From assembly GCA_964408455.1 (NCBI GenBank), contig CAYOZN010000012.1:62001-126000 (forward strand): a stretch of DNA of 64,000 bases. Reading direction: 5' to 3'. The position numbers and the translations under genes were made by a program. The DNA is from CAYOZN01 sp964408455. GTDB lineage: Bacteria > Planctomycetota > Phycisphaerae > UBA1845 > UTPLA1. This document shows, piece after piece, positions 1-7,844 of the stretch (the stretch's first letter is position 1; the number at the start of each line of letters is the position of its first letter). The notes beneath the pieces were generated by a model. That model saw only the letters and a program-made list of their open reading frames with translations. It was not told where the DNA came from and did no database searches.

Positions 1-39
1 GCCGTCGACGGCACGGTTCTCGCGGCGCTCCATCGCGGG

Positions 40-579
40 ATGGACGCCGCCCCGGCTGAAGCGCGGCCGAGTCCGGCCTCCCGAATCCTCGGCATCGATC
101 CCGGCCTCGATCGCACCGGATACGCCGTGATAGAGCTGCCCGGCCCGCGTGTGCTCGACGCCGGCCTGCTGCGCACCTCGAACAAGACGTCGCTGGCCGA
201 TCGCCTCGCCGAAATCCACGCAGGGCTCGACGAAATCCTCGCCGAGTTTTCTCCCGCCCTCATCGCCGTGGAGGAGCTGTACGCCCACTACAAGCATCCG
301 CGCACGGCAATCCTCATGGGTCACGCCCGCGGTGTGGTGCTGCTCGCCGGCGCCCGCAGAAATATCGACGTCGTCAATCTGCCCGCCACGCGAATCAAGA
401 AGGCATTGACCGGCAACGGCCACGCGAGCAAGATTCAGATGCAGCGGGCGATCGTCGCGACGCTGGGGCTCTCGAAGCGCCCGGAGCCGGCCGACGTGGC
501 CGACGCGCTCGCCATCGCCCTGTGCGCCGCGTTAAACCCTGTGGCACGGGTAGCTGTGGCACCGGTTTCCAACCGGTGA
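40..579 (+). CDS. ruvC: Crossover junction endodeoxyribonuclease RuvC
   Basis: RuvC cuts Holliday junctions as a dimer together with RuvAB. The RNase H-like fold is clear: the first acidic residue is in GIDPGLDRTGYAV (about residues 19-31), the second in VEELY (about 79), and the C-terminal pair in PADVADALAIALC (about 149-161). The protein is 179 residues, normal for the family. The last dozen residues (ARVAVAPVSNR) are encoded by a palindromic repeat and are not part of the conserved fold. The ATG at 40 is the first start in frame, but the gene opens near the window edge, so an earlier start cannot be excluded. ruvA follows 37 nt downstream. Confidence 0.95.
   Translation: MDAAPAEARPSPASRILGIDPGLDRTGYAVIELPGPRVLDAGLLRTSNKTSLADRLAEIHAGLDEILAEFSPALIAVEELYAHYKHPRTAILMGHARGVVLLAGARRNIDVVNLPATRIKKALTGNGHASKIQMQRAIVATLGLSKRPEPADVADALAIALCAALNPVARVAVAPVSNR
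541..578. repeat. GC-rich palindrome overlapping the ruvC 3' end
   Basis: GTGGCAC occurs twice (541-547 and 556-562). The second copy leads into a perfect inverted repeat, CACCGGTT-TCC-AACCGGTG, at 560-578. The stop codon of ruvC follows at once. It looks like a REP-type hairpin. It could also act as a weak transcription attenuator between ruvC and ruvA, but no T tract follows. Confidence 0.6.
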
Positions 580-616
580 ACTGTGTCTCGCGGCACGATG
601 CCGGCCAAGCGACATC

Positions 617-1246
617 ATGATCGTCCGAATTCGCGGACAACTCGGCGAACTCACGGAGGAGTCGGCCATCCTCGATCGCGACGGCCTCTCCTACGAAATC
701 CTGCTTCCCGCCTGCGCCCTGGAGCCTCTCTTGCGCCTGCGCGGCCACGACATCACGCTGCATACGCAGGAATACCTCGAGGGCAATGCCGCCGGTGGCA
801 ATCTCACGCCGCGCATGATCGGCTTCCTGACGGCCGAAGACCGCGCCTTCTTCCGCACGTTCCTCACCGTCAAGGGCATGGGCGTGAAAAAGGGGCTCCG
901 CGCCCTCGCCGTGCCGGCCGCGCGGCTCGCCGCCATGATCGAGAGCGCCGACATCGCCGGTCTGACAAAGCTCCCCGGCATCGGGCGCCGCATGGCCGAG
1001 CAGATCGTCGCCGAATTGAAGGGCAAATTGGCGGAATTCGCGATCGGCGCGCCGCCCGCGCAGGCGGCCGCCAGCGACGACGCCTTTACGCGCGACCAGC
1101 GCGACGCCATCGAGATCATCGTCGCATGGGGCGACCACCGCGCCGACGCCCACCGCTGGATCGCGCGAGCCGCAGAACAAAACGAATCCCTCACTGGTCC
1201 GGAGGCCTGGGTGAAAGCGGCGTACAAGGTGAAGGCAGGAGCATGA
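617..1246 (+). CDS. ruvA: Holliday junction branch migration protein RuvA
   Basis: RuvA binds the four-way junction and loads the RuvB motor. The 209-residue protein starts with the OB-fold pattern MIVRIRGQLGEL, has the acidic/basic HhH region with VKGMGVKKGLRAL (about 92-104) and LTKLPGIGRRMAEQIVAELK (about 116-135), and ends in a flexible linker and a RuvB-binding three-helix domain. The ATG at 617 fits the conserved N-terminus. It lies between ruvC and a toxin-antitoxin pair that separates it from ruvB. Confidence 0.95.
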   Translation: MIVRIRGQLGELTEESAILDRDGLSYEILLPACALEPLLRLRGHDITLHTQEYLEGNAAGGNLTPRMIGFLTAEDRAFFRTFLTVKGMGVKKGLRALAVPAARLAAMIESADIAGLTKLPGIGRRMAEQIVAELKGKLAEFAIGAPPAQAAASDDAFTRDQRDAIEIIVAWGDHRADAHRWIARAAEQNESLTGPEAWVKAAYKVKAGA

Positions 1247-1269
1247 ATGTCCTGAACGCAAGCGGCGCA

Positions 1270-1299
1270 TTACCGGAGTGGTGGATGTCGCGATATAAT
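1270..1299 (+). promoter_or_regulatory. Candidate promoter of the RHH/PIN toxin-antitoxin pair
   Basis: A perfect TATAAT stands at 1294-1299, with TTACCG at 1270-1275 (18-nt spacer) as a weak -35. It lies between ruvA and the antitoxin start, just before the GGAAGGA ribosome-binding site. This suggests the pair has its own promoter within the ruv cluster. Confidence 0.4.
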
Positions 1300-1321
1300 G
1301 AGAGGAAGGACATGGTGAGTC

Positions 1322-1609
1322 ATGCATGCAGGAAATCCAGACAACGGCGGGATTCCCATTGACGATACGCTGAGGCAACGGATCGAAGCGTTGGCGCGCC
1401 GACGCGACAGCTCGCCGCAAGATATCGTACGGCAGGCGTTTAACGAATTCGAAGCTCGCCACGCGAATGACGAACTCTCGCAGATCGAAGAAGAAGAGAC
1501 GATCTTCGATCGGATGAAAAAACTTGGTGTGATCGGTTGTTATGATGCGGAATCGCCGGGCGATTTGAGCACCAATCGGAAGTACATGGAAGGATTTGGG
1601 CGTGACTGA
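1322..1609 (+). CDS. Ribbon-helix-helix type antitoxin
   Basis: This 95-residue acidic protein has an N-terminal segment (about residues 12-42: IDDTLRQRIEALARR then SSPQDIVRQAFNEF) of the kind seen in ribbon-helix-helix antitoxins that bind their own promoter and neutralise a PIN toxin. The C-terminal half is acidic and probably wraps the toxin. A GGAAGGA site at 1303-1309 supports the ATG at 1322. The stop overlaps the start of the following PIN gene, a typical translational coupling. No close family name can be given; the antitoxin role rests mostly on the partner. Confidence 0.65.
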   Translation: MHAGNPDNGGIPIDDTLRQRIEALARRRDSSPQDIVRQAFNEFEARHANDELSQIEEEETIFDRMKKLGVIGCYDAESPGDLSTNRKYMEGFGRD

Positions 1610-2021
1610 ACCCGTCCTGTTGGATACCGGGCCCATAGTTGCGTCATTTGATAAGTCAGATGCGAACCACGACATATGCAATGATCTATTCGCGCGGTTG
1701 CTGAGGCCGCCAATAACCTGCTGGCCCGTTCTGACTGAGGCGGTGTGGCGCCTGCGGACATCCAGGCGTTCGGTGCTTGGCGTCTTCGATATGGTTGATA
1801 GTGGCACGTTCCAAGTTGCACAGGTCGGGCGCGAAGCGTGCGTTGATTTATCGCGGTTCATTACTCGATATCACTCTGCGCGAGCCGACTTGGCGGATGC
1901 GATGTTGATGTATCTGGCAGATCGTGATGGATTCGACACCGTATTTACGCTCGATCGTCGCGATTTTCTGATCTACCGAACTACGGACGGCCGCGCATTG
2001 AACGTCATCCCGGACGCCTGA
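1602..2021 (+). CDS. PIN-domain toxin (VapC-like)
   Basis: PIN proteins are Mg-dependent ribonucleases; as toxins they usually cut tRNA or rRNA. The expected acidic residues are visible: LLDTGPIV near the N-terminus, the TE of PVLTEAVW, DLADAM in the centre and FTLDRRDF near the end. Length is about 139 residues. The GTG at 1602 is preferred because GGAAGGA lies 7 nt upstream; a TTG at 1596 is in the same frame. The gene overlaps the antitoxin stop by 8 nt. The pair sits between ruvA and ruvB. Confidence 0.8.
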   Translation: MTEPVLLDTGPIVASFDKSDANHDICNDLFARLLRPPITCWPVLTEAVWRLRTSRRSVLGVFDMVDSGTFQVAQVGREACVDLSRFITRYHSARADLADAMLMYLADRDGFDTVFTLDRRDFLIYRTTDGRALNVIPDA

Positions 2022-2069
2022 GCGGAGTTGAGTCGACGCTGCGCACAGGTTCCAGGCTCGCGGCAAGGA

Positions 2070-2117
2070 TGAATTCCGAATGCATTTCGCATTTTGCTCT
2101 TAGCATTCTGCATTGAC
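2070..2117. repeat. AT-rich GCATT repeat upstream of ruvB
   Basis: This stretch contains GAATGC followed by repeated GCATTT, GCATTTTGC and GCATTCTGCATT motifs. It is much richer in A and T than the flanks. The same motif family forms the arms of the elements at 6150-6321 and 16411-16577. Here it lies directly before ruvB and contains no clear ribosome-binding site. Confidence 0.6.
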
Positions 2118-2121
2118 CCTT

Positions 2122-3192
2122 ATGCCCCGCGAACGCGTCATCACCACCGACTCCGCCTCCCCCGTGGACGAACAGGCCAACTGGGCCCTCCGCCCGCGCA
2201 CGCTGGGTGAATGGGTCGGCCAGCGCGCCGTCATCGAGCAACTGCGCATCGCCCTCGACGCCGCCCGCCGTCGTCGCGAACCGCTCGAGCACATCCTCCT
2301 CGATGGCCCGCCCGGCCTCGGCAAGACCACCCTCGCCCACGTCGTCGCCGCCGAGATGGGCGTCGCCGATCGCATCCGCGTCACCAGCGGCCCGGCCATC
2401 GTCAAGCAGGGCGAGTTGATGAGCACGCTCACCAACCTGGAGGAGGGCGACATCCTCTTCATTGACGAGGTCCACCGCCTCGCGAAAGTCGTCGAAGAAT
2501 TCCTCTACCCAGCCATGGAGGATTTTCGCGTCGACTTCACCATTGAGGGCGGCCTTGGCGGTCGCACCGTCAACTTTCGCCTCAAGCGCTTCACCCTCAT
2601 CGGCGCGACCACGCGCGCCGGCATGATGTCGGCGGCGATGCGCGACCGATTCGGCCTGCGCTATCATCTCGACTTCTACGAGCCCGCCGATCTGATGGAG
2701 ATTCTCCAGCGTTCCGCCGCCCGGCTGGATGTGCCGATTGCCGACGGCGCCCTGCACACCATCGCCGAGCGTTCGCGCGGCACGCCGCGCGTGGCCAACC
2801 GCTTGCTCAAGCGCATCCGCGATTATGCCCAGGTGCGTGCCAACGGCCGCATCGATCCCGCCGTCGTCGAGCAGGCCCTCGCCATCGAGGAGATCGACGC
2901 CGCCGGCCTCGACCGGCTTGATCGTGCCTTCCTCTCGACACTCATCGACACCTACAGCGGCGGCCCCGCCGGCATTGAGGCCCTCGCCGCCACCATGGGC
3001 CAGTCGCGCGACACGCTGGAAGACATGGTCGAACCCTTCCTCCTCCAGCGCCGCCTGCTCATCCGCACCCGGCAGGGCCGCTGTGCGACCGTCAAGGCCT
3101 ACGAACACCTCGGTCTCACGCCGCCCGTGCGGGCGCCCGTCGAAAGCAGCGCGGCCCGCGGCGACGGCGAGTCGGGACTGTTTGACGGCTAA
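2122..3192 (+). CDS. ruvB: Holliday junction branch migration ATPase RuvB
   Basis: RuvB is the hexameric AAA+ motor that drives branch migration with RuvA. The Walker A segment DGPPGLGKTTLAH (about 62-74), Walker B DILFIDEVHRL (about 112-122), sensor 1 IGATTRAG and the arginine-finger region RDRFG are all present, followed by the winged-helix domain with RRLLIRTRQGR. The ATG at 2122 fits the usual short N-terminus; an in-frame TTG lies 9 nt earlier within the AT-rich repeat. The gene is cut off from ruvCA by a toxin-antitoxin module. Confidence 0.95.
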   Translation: MPRERVITTDSASPVDEQANWALRPRTLGEWVGQRAVIEQLRIALDAARRRREPLEHILLDGPPGLGKTTLAHVVAAEMGVADRIRVTSGPAIVKQGELMSTLTNLEEGDILFIDEVHRLAKVVEEFLYPAMEDFRVDFTIEGGLGGRTVNFRLKRFTLIGATTRAGMMSAAMRDRFGLRYHLDFYEPADLMEILQRSAARLDVPIADGALHTIAERSRGTPRVANRLLKRIRDYAQVRANGRIDPAVVEQALAIEEIDAAGLDRLDRAFLSTLIDTYSGGPAGIEALAATMGQSRDTLEDMVEPFLLQRRLLIRTRQGRCATVKAYEHLGLTPPVRAPVESSAARGDGESGLFDG

Positions 3193-3918
3193 AAGGCACC
3201 GGCCCGGCGAATCTGCCCAACCCCGTTTGATCGCGTCGTCGAGCCCGGCGGGGTGCCCCGACGTTGACCCGCGCGGCGCGTCCGATCACCAGAACCGCGG
3301 TATCAGCCTTGCCGGGGCCACGGGCCGAATAAAGCACGCGTGCGCGGGCTGATTTGAGGCTGGAGCGACTCACCAATAACCGAAAACTGCGATTTTTGAA
3401 CTGCGCGGCGCTCCAAAGGAACCTTCCTTCGGAGCAAAGAAACCTTCCGCCGCAGCAAACGAACCTTCCTCCGGAGCAAAGGAACCTTTCTTTCGAGCAA
3501 ATGATCCTTCCTCCGGAGCAAAGGAACCTTTCTTTCGAGCAAATGATCCTTCGTCCGGAGCAAAGGAACCTTCCTCCGGAGTAAACGAAGCTTGCTTCGG
3601 AGCAAAGGACCCATCCGTCGCTACCTTCGCGCTTTGCAGCGAGGCCGTTGAACTACGATGCCGCCGGGATAGATTTAACGGGCGGCGGAATTGCTGGCCA
3701 ACAGGCGCATCTCGAAGTACACTATCGGGCGGAATCGGCGTGGGGACGGCACTCAGCTGTAGCGGGCATGACGCGCGATCCTGACGCCGATTCAACTCAA
3801 CGGAGTTCCGTAGGGGTGCTTCTCGGACGCGCATCTTAACGGCAATAGAGAGCAGATCAAAGGGTGCGGTCGGGCCGCACCCAACACGTTGAATTCTCAT
3901 TTGAGTGAGGAGGAAACT
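3193..3918. other. Intergenic region without a convincing gene
   Basis: About 725 nt separate ruvB from the PEP-CTERM gene. The region holds a 21-bp tandem repeat (3415-3615). Short open frames exist on both strands through the repeat because the unit length is a multiple of three and lacks stops. None has a good start site or a recognisable fold, so none is called. Confidence 0.6.
3415..3615. repeat. 21-bp tandem repeat, about 9.5 copies
   Basis: Nine full units of 21 bp run from 3415 to 3603, plus a partial tenth. The consensus is close to AAAGGAACCTTCCTCCGGAGC. Units diverge by 1-6 bases, and the two types ending CCGGAGC and TTCGAGC partly alternate (units 4 to 7). Read on the minus strand it gives heptads such as GSFAPEE or LLRRKVP; on the plus strand, NLPPEQR. 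The unit contains the internal palindrome TCCGGA. Confidence 0.9.
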
Positions 3919-4596
3919 ATGCACGCCTATCTACGAGTCCCGGCCGCGCTGATTCTTGCAAGTGTGACCGCGCCAACCCGCGCCCAAGACCACGCTTGGT
4001 TTACGCTTGAATCATCCAGTGCGCCAGTTAATGTGCTCAGCCAGGGGCCGGGCCAGACGCTTGTCATCGAACAGCTGAGCCCTGGAAATACGACTCTGAC
4101 AATTGGATACAACTTCACGGCAGACCTCTATTATCTTGACTATCCAGGAGTGGATACAATGGCTAGCTATTCAATCAAGCTAGAGCCTGACGTGAATAAT
4201 GGATCCCAAGGCGTGCTCTTTGCAAATCCAGTGAACATCTCACCAACTTACAATGGCTCCTCTTTTGCGCAAACAGGGCCAACTCTGCACTATGGAATAA
4301 TGTCCAACAATTTAACCGGGATTGACGGTCTCGTCCTTACCTTTGAAGTGACAATTGACAACAGAGATTTGGAGCCAAGCATTACAAACTTTTTCGGGGA
4401 GTGGGGCGACATGCATCAAGTATTTAACAACGGTTGGTGGTGGTATGGACACGCAGGCCCCAACCCGCCAAATTATGGCTATATTGGTGTCAGCTTTGGC
4501 TCACTTCCAGTTATATCGGTAGCCCATGTACCCGAGCCTGCCACTGCGTGGGCGGCCTTAGCAGGCAGCCTTTTGGTGATTCGCCGTCGGAGATAG
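3919..4596 (+). CDS. PEP-CTERM domain surface protein
   Basis: The protein has an N-terminal signal peptide (MHAYLRVPAALILASV, cleaved near TRAQ) and a C-terminal PEP-CTERM sorting signal: VPEPATAWAA, a short hydrophobic helix, and RRRR at the very end. Such proteins are cut and anchored by an exosortase at the cell envelope. The strong GAGGAGGAA site at about 3907-3915 fixes the ATG at 3919. The middle is Ser/Asn/Gly-rich with no recognised enzyme motif. Base composition is clearly lower in GC than its neighbours. No exosortase gene is in this window. Confidence 0.85.
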   Translation: MHAYLRVPAALILASVTAPTRAQDHAWFTLESSSAPVNVLSQGPGQTLVIEQLSPGNTTLTIGYNFTADLYYLDYPGVDTMASYSIKLEPDVNNGSQGVLFANPVNISPTYNGSSFAQTGPTLHYGIMSNNLTGIDGLVLTFEVTIDNRDLEPSITNFFGEWGDMHQVFNNGWWWYGHAGPNPPNYGYIGVSFGSLPVISVAHVPEPATAWAALAGSLLVIRRRR

Positions 4597-4691
4597 ATAG
4601 GATAGTGAGTTCAGTAAGGTGCATCCGAGCTGGGACTCGAAAGAGCGAATTACCCGTCCCAAAGTGATGTTGAATAGACGTGTTCGTACCG

Positions 4692-6260
4692 CTATCGCGC
4701 CCCTTCGACCACCACCCGCCCGTCGATTACCACACCCGTGCAATGCGTCGTGTACTCAAACGGATCGCCATCGTACAGCGCCACATCCGCATCCTTCCCC
4801 GCCTCCAGCGAGCCGACGCGGCGGTCAATGCCGAGGATTTTCGCCGCCCCCAGCGTGCACGAGTACAGCGCCTCGTCGAACGACAGACCGTTCGCCGCCG
4901 CGATTCCTGTCTCAAAGAGCACGACACGCGTCTTGGGCACATAGCTCTCGTAGCCGCTCTGCATGGCGATCGGAATGCCCGCATCGTGCAGAAGGGCGGC
5001 CGTCTCCATGCTCGCATTCTCCGTCGTGCCGCGCCCCGCCCGCATCATCGTGGGATGTACGATCACCGGCACGCCCGCCGCCTTGATCTCGTCGATCACC
5101 AGGTACGATTCCGCCGCGCCATCCAGCACGATGCGGATGTCGAACTCCTTCGCCAGCCGCAGTGTCGTCATAATGTCGTGCGCCCGGTGCACCGTCACCA
5201 GCAGCGGTATCTCGCGGTTCAGCACGCGCCCAAGTGCCTCCAACCGCAGATCGCGGTCCGGCGGCGTCCTGTCGTCCTTCTTTTCGGAATCGGCCGGAGC
5301 GCTGGCCGTGGTGGTGTTGGCGGTCTTGTCGTCGTCCTCGGAGGGCAGCTCCACGCTCGGATCGGCGATCTTCGGCTTGCCGCCGGGCTCAATCGGTTTG
5401 CGCTTACGAGGCGGCTCGCCGTTCGCCGCTGCCTGCGCGGCGCTGCGATTCGCGGCCCTGTCGCTGCCGGGTTCGGCGGCGCCGGGTGCCTGATCGGTGG
5501 CACCTTGCGATGCGTCCGGCTTGTTTTCCGGTTTGCTGGCGGCATCCCGCTTCTTCAGATAGGCCTGTGCCCGCATCAGCTCCGCCCGCAGCATGCTGAC
5601 CGCCTTCGAGCGCGTGCCCGGCGACTTGCCGCCATCCTTCGTCGCCCAGTCGCCCAGCGTGGCCGCGATCATGGCCTGCGGCACGACGATCGCATCATCC
5701 ACTGTCGCGCCCCACGTCTTCACGATCATCGTCTGGCCGCTGACGATCTCGCCCGGCGCATGCCCGGTGTGCAGCGTCGTGATGCCGAAGCCACGCACCC
5801 ACTCCACCAGCCGCTCCTGCGGGTTGTAGGCGTCGATGGCCCGCAGCTCGGGCTGGATCGACTCGGACCGCTCCAGCACGTCCTGGTCCTGGTCCTGGTT
5901 GAGATAGCCGGTCAGGCCCACCGTCGAATGGGCATCGACGAGCCCGGGTGTCGCCACCTCGGCATCGATGACCCGCCAGCCATCCGGTATGCGGATGTCA
6001 ACCGCGGCCCCGACGCGCTCGATCTTCCCGTCGCGGATGAGCACCACGCCGTCGCGAATGGCCGGACCCGCCATGGTGTGAAGCGACTTCGCGCGAATCG
6101 CCAGGGGCGGCGCATCCGCCGCGCGACTCGCGCCGGGAAACGGAAAGAAGAATGCAAAATGCAGAATGCAAAATGCAAAATGAATACTCGGGCGAGAATT
6201 AAGAATCGCCGCGCGCCGCTTTTCAAGGCAGTACAGATTCAAAGTTCGGTTCCCCAGCAC
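4692..6260 (-). CDS. Secreted amidohydrolase-family protein lacking the HxH motif
   Basis: The 522-residue protein has the amidohydrolase (imidazolonepropionase-like) outline: a small beta domain (VVLIRDGKIERVGAAVDI), PGLVDAHSTVG at strand 1, VHRAHDI in the barrel, and a C-terminal LEAGKDADVALYDGDP return to the beta domain. Strand 1 has HST instead of HxH, and the usual catalytic Asp region reads MQSGYESYV, so the standard metal site looks incomplete. A 100-residue low-complexity Pro/Ala/Lys segment interrupts the barrel near residue 205. The start is probably GTG at 6260. The signal peptide lies in a dispersed repeat. It follows the second amidohydrolase gene by about 65 nt. Confidence 0.8.
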   Translation of the reverse strand: MLGNRTLNLYCLEKRRAAILNSRPSIHFAFCILHFAFFFPFPGASRAADAPPLAIRAKSLHTMAGPAIRDGVVLIRDGKIERVGAAVDIRIPDGWRVIDAEVATPGLVDAHSTVGLTGYLNQDQDQDVLERSESIQPELRAIDAYNPQERLVEWVRGFGITTLHTGHAPGEIVSGQTMIVKTWGATVDDAIVVPQAMIAATLGDWATKDGGKSPGTRSKAVSMLRAELMRAQAYLKKRDAASKPENKPDASQGATDQAPGAAEPGSDRAANRSAAQAAANGEPPRKRKPIEPGGKPKIADPSVELPSEDDDKTANTTTASAPADSEKKDDRTPPDRDLRLEALGRVLNREIPLLVTVHRAHDIMTTLRLAKEFDIRIVLDGAAESYLVIDEIKAAGVPVIVHPTMMRAGRGTTENASMETAALLHDAGIPIAMQSGYESYVPKTRVVLFETGIAAANGLSFDEALYSCTLGAAKILGIDRRVGSLEAGKDADVALYDGDPFEYTTHCTGVVIDGRVVVEGAR

Positions 6261-6321
6261 TTCGCGTTTGCGTTGTTCATTGTGAATTTATCATTCAGCA
6301 TTTTGCGTTTTGAATTCAACA
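6150..6321. repeat. About 170-bp element with GAATGC/GCATTC arms
   Basis: The left arm (6150-6182) is an array of AATGCAAAATGC and AATGCAGAATGC. The right arm (6261-6321) carries the opposite-strand pattern with GCGTTTGCG, CATTCAGCATTTTGCG and TTGAATTC. A GGTTCC lies before the right arm. The spacing and arm type match the element at 16411-16577. It covers the 5' end of the first amidohydrolase gene and the gap to the second. Confidence 0.65.
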
Positions 6322-6325
6322 TGCG

Positions 6326-7633
6326 CTAATGATCGTGATCCTCAAAGCAGCACATATGCATGACCTGGTCGTGCCCCGCGCCATAGCCGCCGACCGCATA
6401 CAGCCGGTCCTTCGGATTGGCCCGGTCGAACACCCGCTCGCCTTCGACCCACGTCTCCAGCACCTTCGTGTACACGCTCAGCGGATCGCCATCCAGCACG
6501 ATGAAGTCTGCGTCCTTTCCGCGTGTCAGAGAACCGAGGCGGGAATCCAGTTCGATCAGCTTCGCCGGCGCCAGCGTCAGCGCCTCCAGCGCCTTCTCCC
6601 GCGACAGCCCCGCCCGAACGCCCAGCGCCGCCATGCGGAAGAAGTGCCGCGAGTCGGTGATCCAGTCGTCCGTATGAAACGCGAACAGCGCGCCCGCCTT
6701 CTCCAGCGCCACCGGCGTCTGAAACGTCAGGTTCATCGCCTCCAGCTTGCCGCCCGGGCTGTCCACCAGGATCACCGACGAGCCCACGCCCGCCCGCGCG
6801 ATCTCGTCGGCTACTTTGTACCCCTCGCTCACGTGGTGCAGCACGAGCTTGAAACCGAACTCCTGCGACAGCCGTATCGCCGTCAGGATGTCATCATGCC
6901 GGTGCGTGTGGAAATGAACCACGCGCTTGCCTTCCAGCACCTCCACCAGGCCCTCCATCGCCAGATCGCGATCGGGCGCCTTGTCGGGATCTTCCTTCGC
7001 CTTGCTCAGCTTTTCCCGATAGGCCTGCGCCTTCACGAACTGTCCCCGCACGAGTGCCGCAGACTTGGCCCGCGTACCGGGAAAGGGTGCGCTTCGTTGC
7101 GAGTTCGTCCCGTTCGCCATCTTCATCCCGCCGAGGATGTTCCCCTCGGCGTCGCGAATCACCGCCTCGTCGATCGTGCCGACGTTCTTCACCTTGATGT
7201 AAATGGTCTGCCCGCTGAGAAGGTGCCCCGAGCCCGGCATCACGTTCAGCGTCGTCAGCCCGCCCGCCTGCGCCCGCTTGAAGCCCGAATCGCGGATATT
7301 GATGGAATCAAAAATGCGGCAGTCCGGCTGGATCGGCGCCGACGAATCGCCGCCCCATCCGCCGCCCAGGTGGCTGTGCGTACAGATGAGCCCCGGCATG
7401 ATGATTCGGCCGGCAGCGTCGATTCGTTCAACATCGTCGGGCAGCGTCACCCGACCGGCAGGACCGATGTCGACGATCCTGCCCTCGTGGACCAGCAACA
7501 CGCCGTCTTCGATGGGCGGCCCGTCGATTGGAACAAGCTGCGCTCCGACGAAAGCCGTCGGGCGCTGCTGAGCCGGGGACATGCTCCCGACTGCCAGCAG
7601 AATGACGAATGCCGCAAGAATCGCTCTGTTCAC
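6326..7633 (-). CDS. Secreted amidohydrolase (imidazolonepropionase-like)
   Basis: A metal-dependent hydrolase of unknown substrate. The HxH pair is present in PGLICTHSHLGGG, followed by further barrel histidines in HFHTHRHDDI, VLHHVSEGY and the Asp in FHTDDWITD, so this copy looks catalytically complete. The C-terminus returns to the beta domain with SLTRGKDADFIVLDGDP and ends in a His/Cys-rich tail (MHMCCFEDHDH). GTG at 7633 with GGAG upstream gives a clean signal peptide (VNRAILAAFVILLAVGS). It is the upstream gene of a two-gene minus-strand unit with the paralogue above. Periplasmic. Confidence 0.88.
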   Translation of the reverse strand: MNRAILAAFVILLAVGSMSPAQQRPTAFVGAQLVPIDGPPIEDGVLLVHEGRIVDIGPAGRVTLPDDVERIDAAGRIIMPGLICTHSHLGGGWGGDSSAPIQPDCRIFDSINIRDSGFKRAQAGGLTTLNVMPGSGHLLSGQTIYIKVKNVGTIDEAVIRDAEGNILGGMKMANGTNSQRSAPFPGTRAKSAALVRGQFVKAQAYREKLSKAKEDPDKAPDRDLAMEGLVEVLEGKRVVHFHTHRHDDILTAIRLSQEFGFKLVLHHVSEGYKVADEIARAGVGSSVILVDSPGGKLEAMNLTFQTPVALEKAGALFAFHTDDWITDSRHFFRMAALGVRAGLSREKALEALTLAPAKLIELDSRLGSLTRGKDADFIVLDGDPLSVYTKVLETWVEGERVFDRANPKDRLYAVGGYGAGHDQVMHMCCFEDHDH

Positions 7634-7844
7634 ATGCAGCTCCAGCAAAGGCACGGTTTCGGCCCGCGAATCGCGGCCGGTCTGAATCAAAGCAGTTTAG
7701 CGGGTTTGCGCAATTGCGTGGTAGACGTTGACCGCCAGCTCAGCGTGCCGCGTGCCGTCTCATGGCACCGACAATGGCCGCCGGCCCTCGACGATTTGAC
7801 GCGCGAGTTTCACGGGGACGTGCCGGCGTTCGTCCAAGCCGCCC

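Noticed and set aside
395..1861. Long open frame on the minus strand over ruvC-ruvA-PIN
   Set aside because: It runs antisense over conserved ruvA and the toxin-antitoxin pair and has no family motif; a high-GC shadow.
2005..3108. Minus-strand frame over ruvB
   Set aside because: Antisense to a fully conserved ruvB; composition is the shadow of its codons.
3415..3615. CRISPR array
   Set aside because: Units are contiguous without spacers, and no cas gene is present.
3370..3924. Minus-strand frame with GSFAPEE heptads
   Set aside because: Only the 21-bp repeat is organised; the rest is low-complexity and the start overlaps the PEP-CTERM gene. Kept only as a note under the repeat.
4680..6329. 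Plus-strand 549-residue frame across the amidohydrolase
   Set aside because: Arg/His-rich shadow of the minus-strand gene with no motif.
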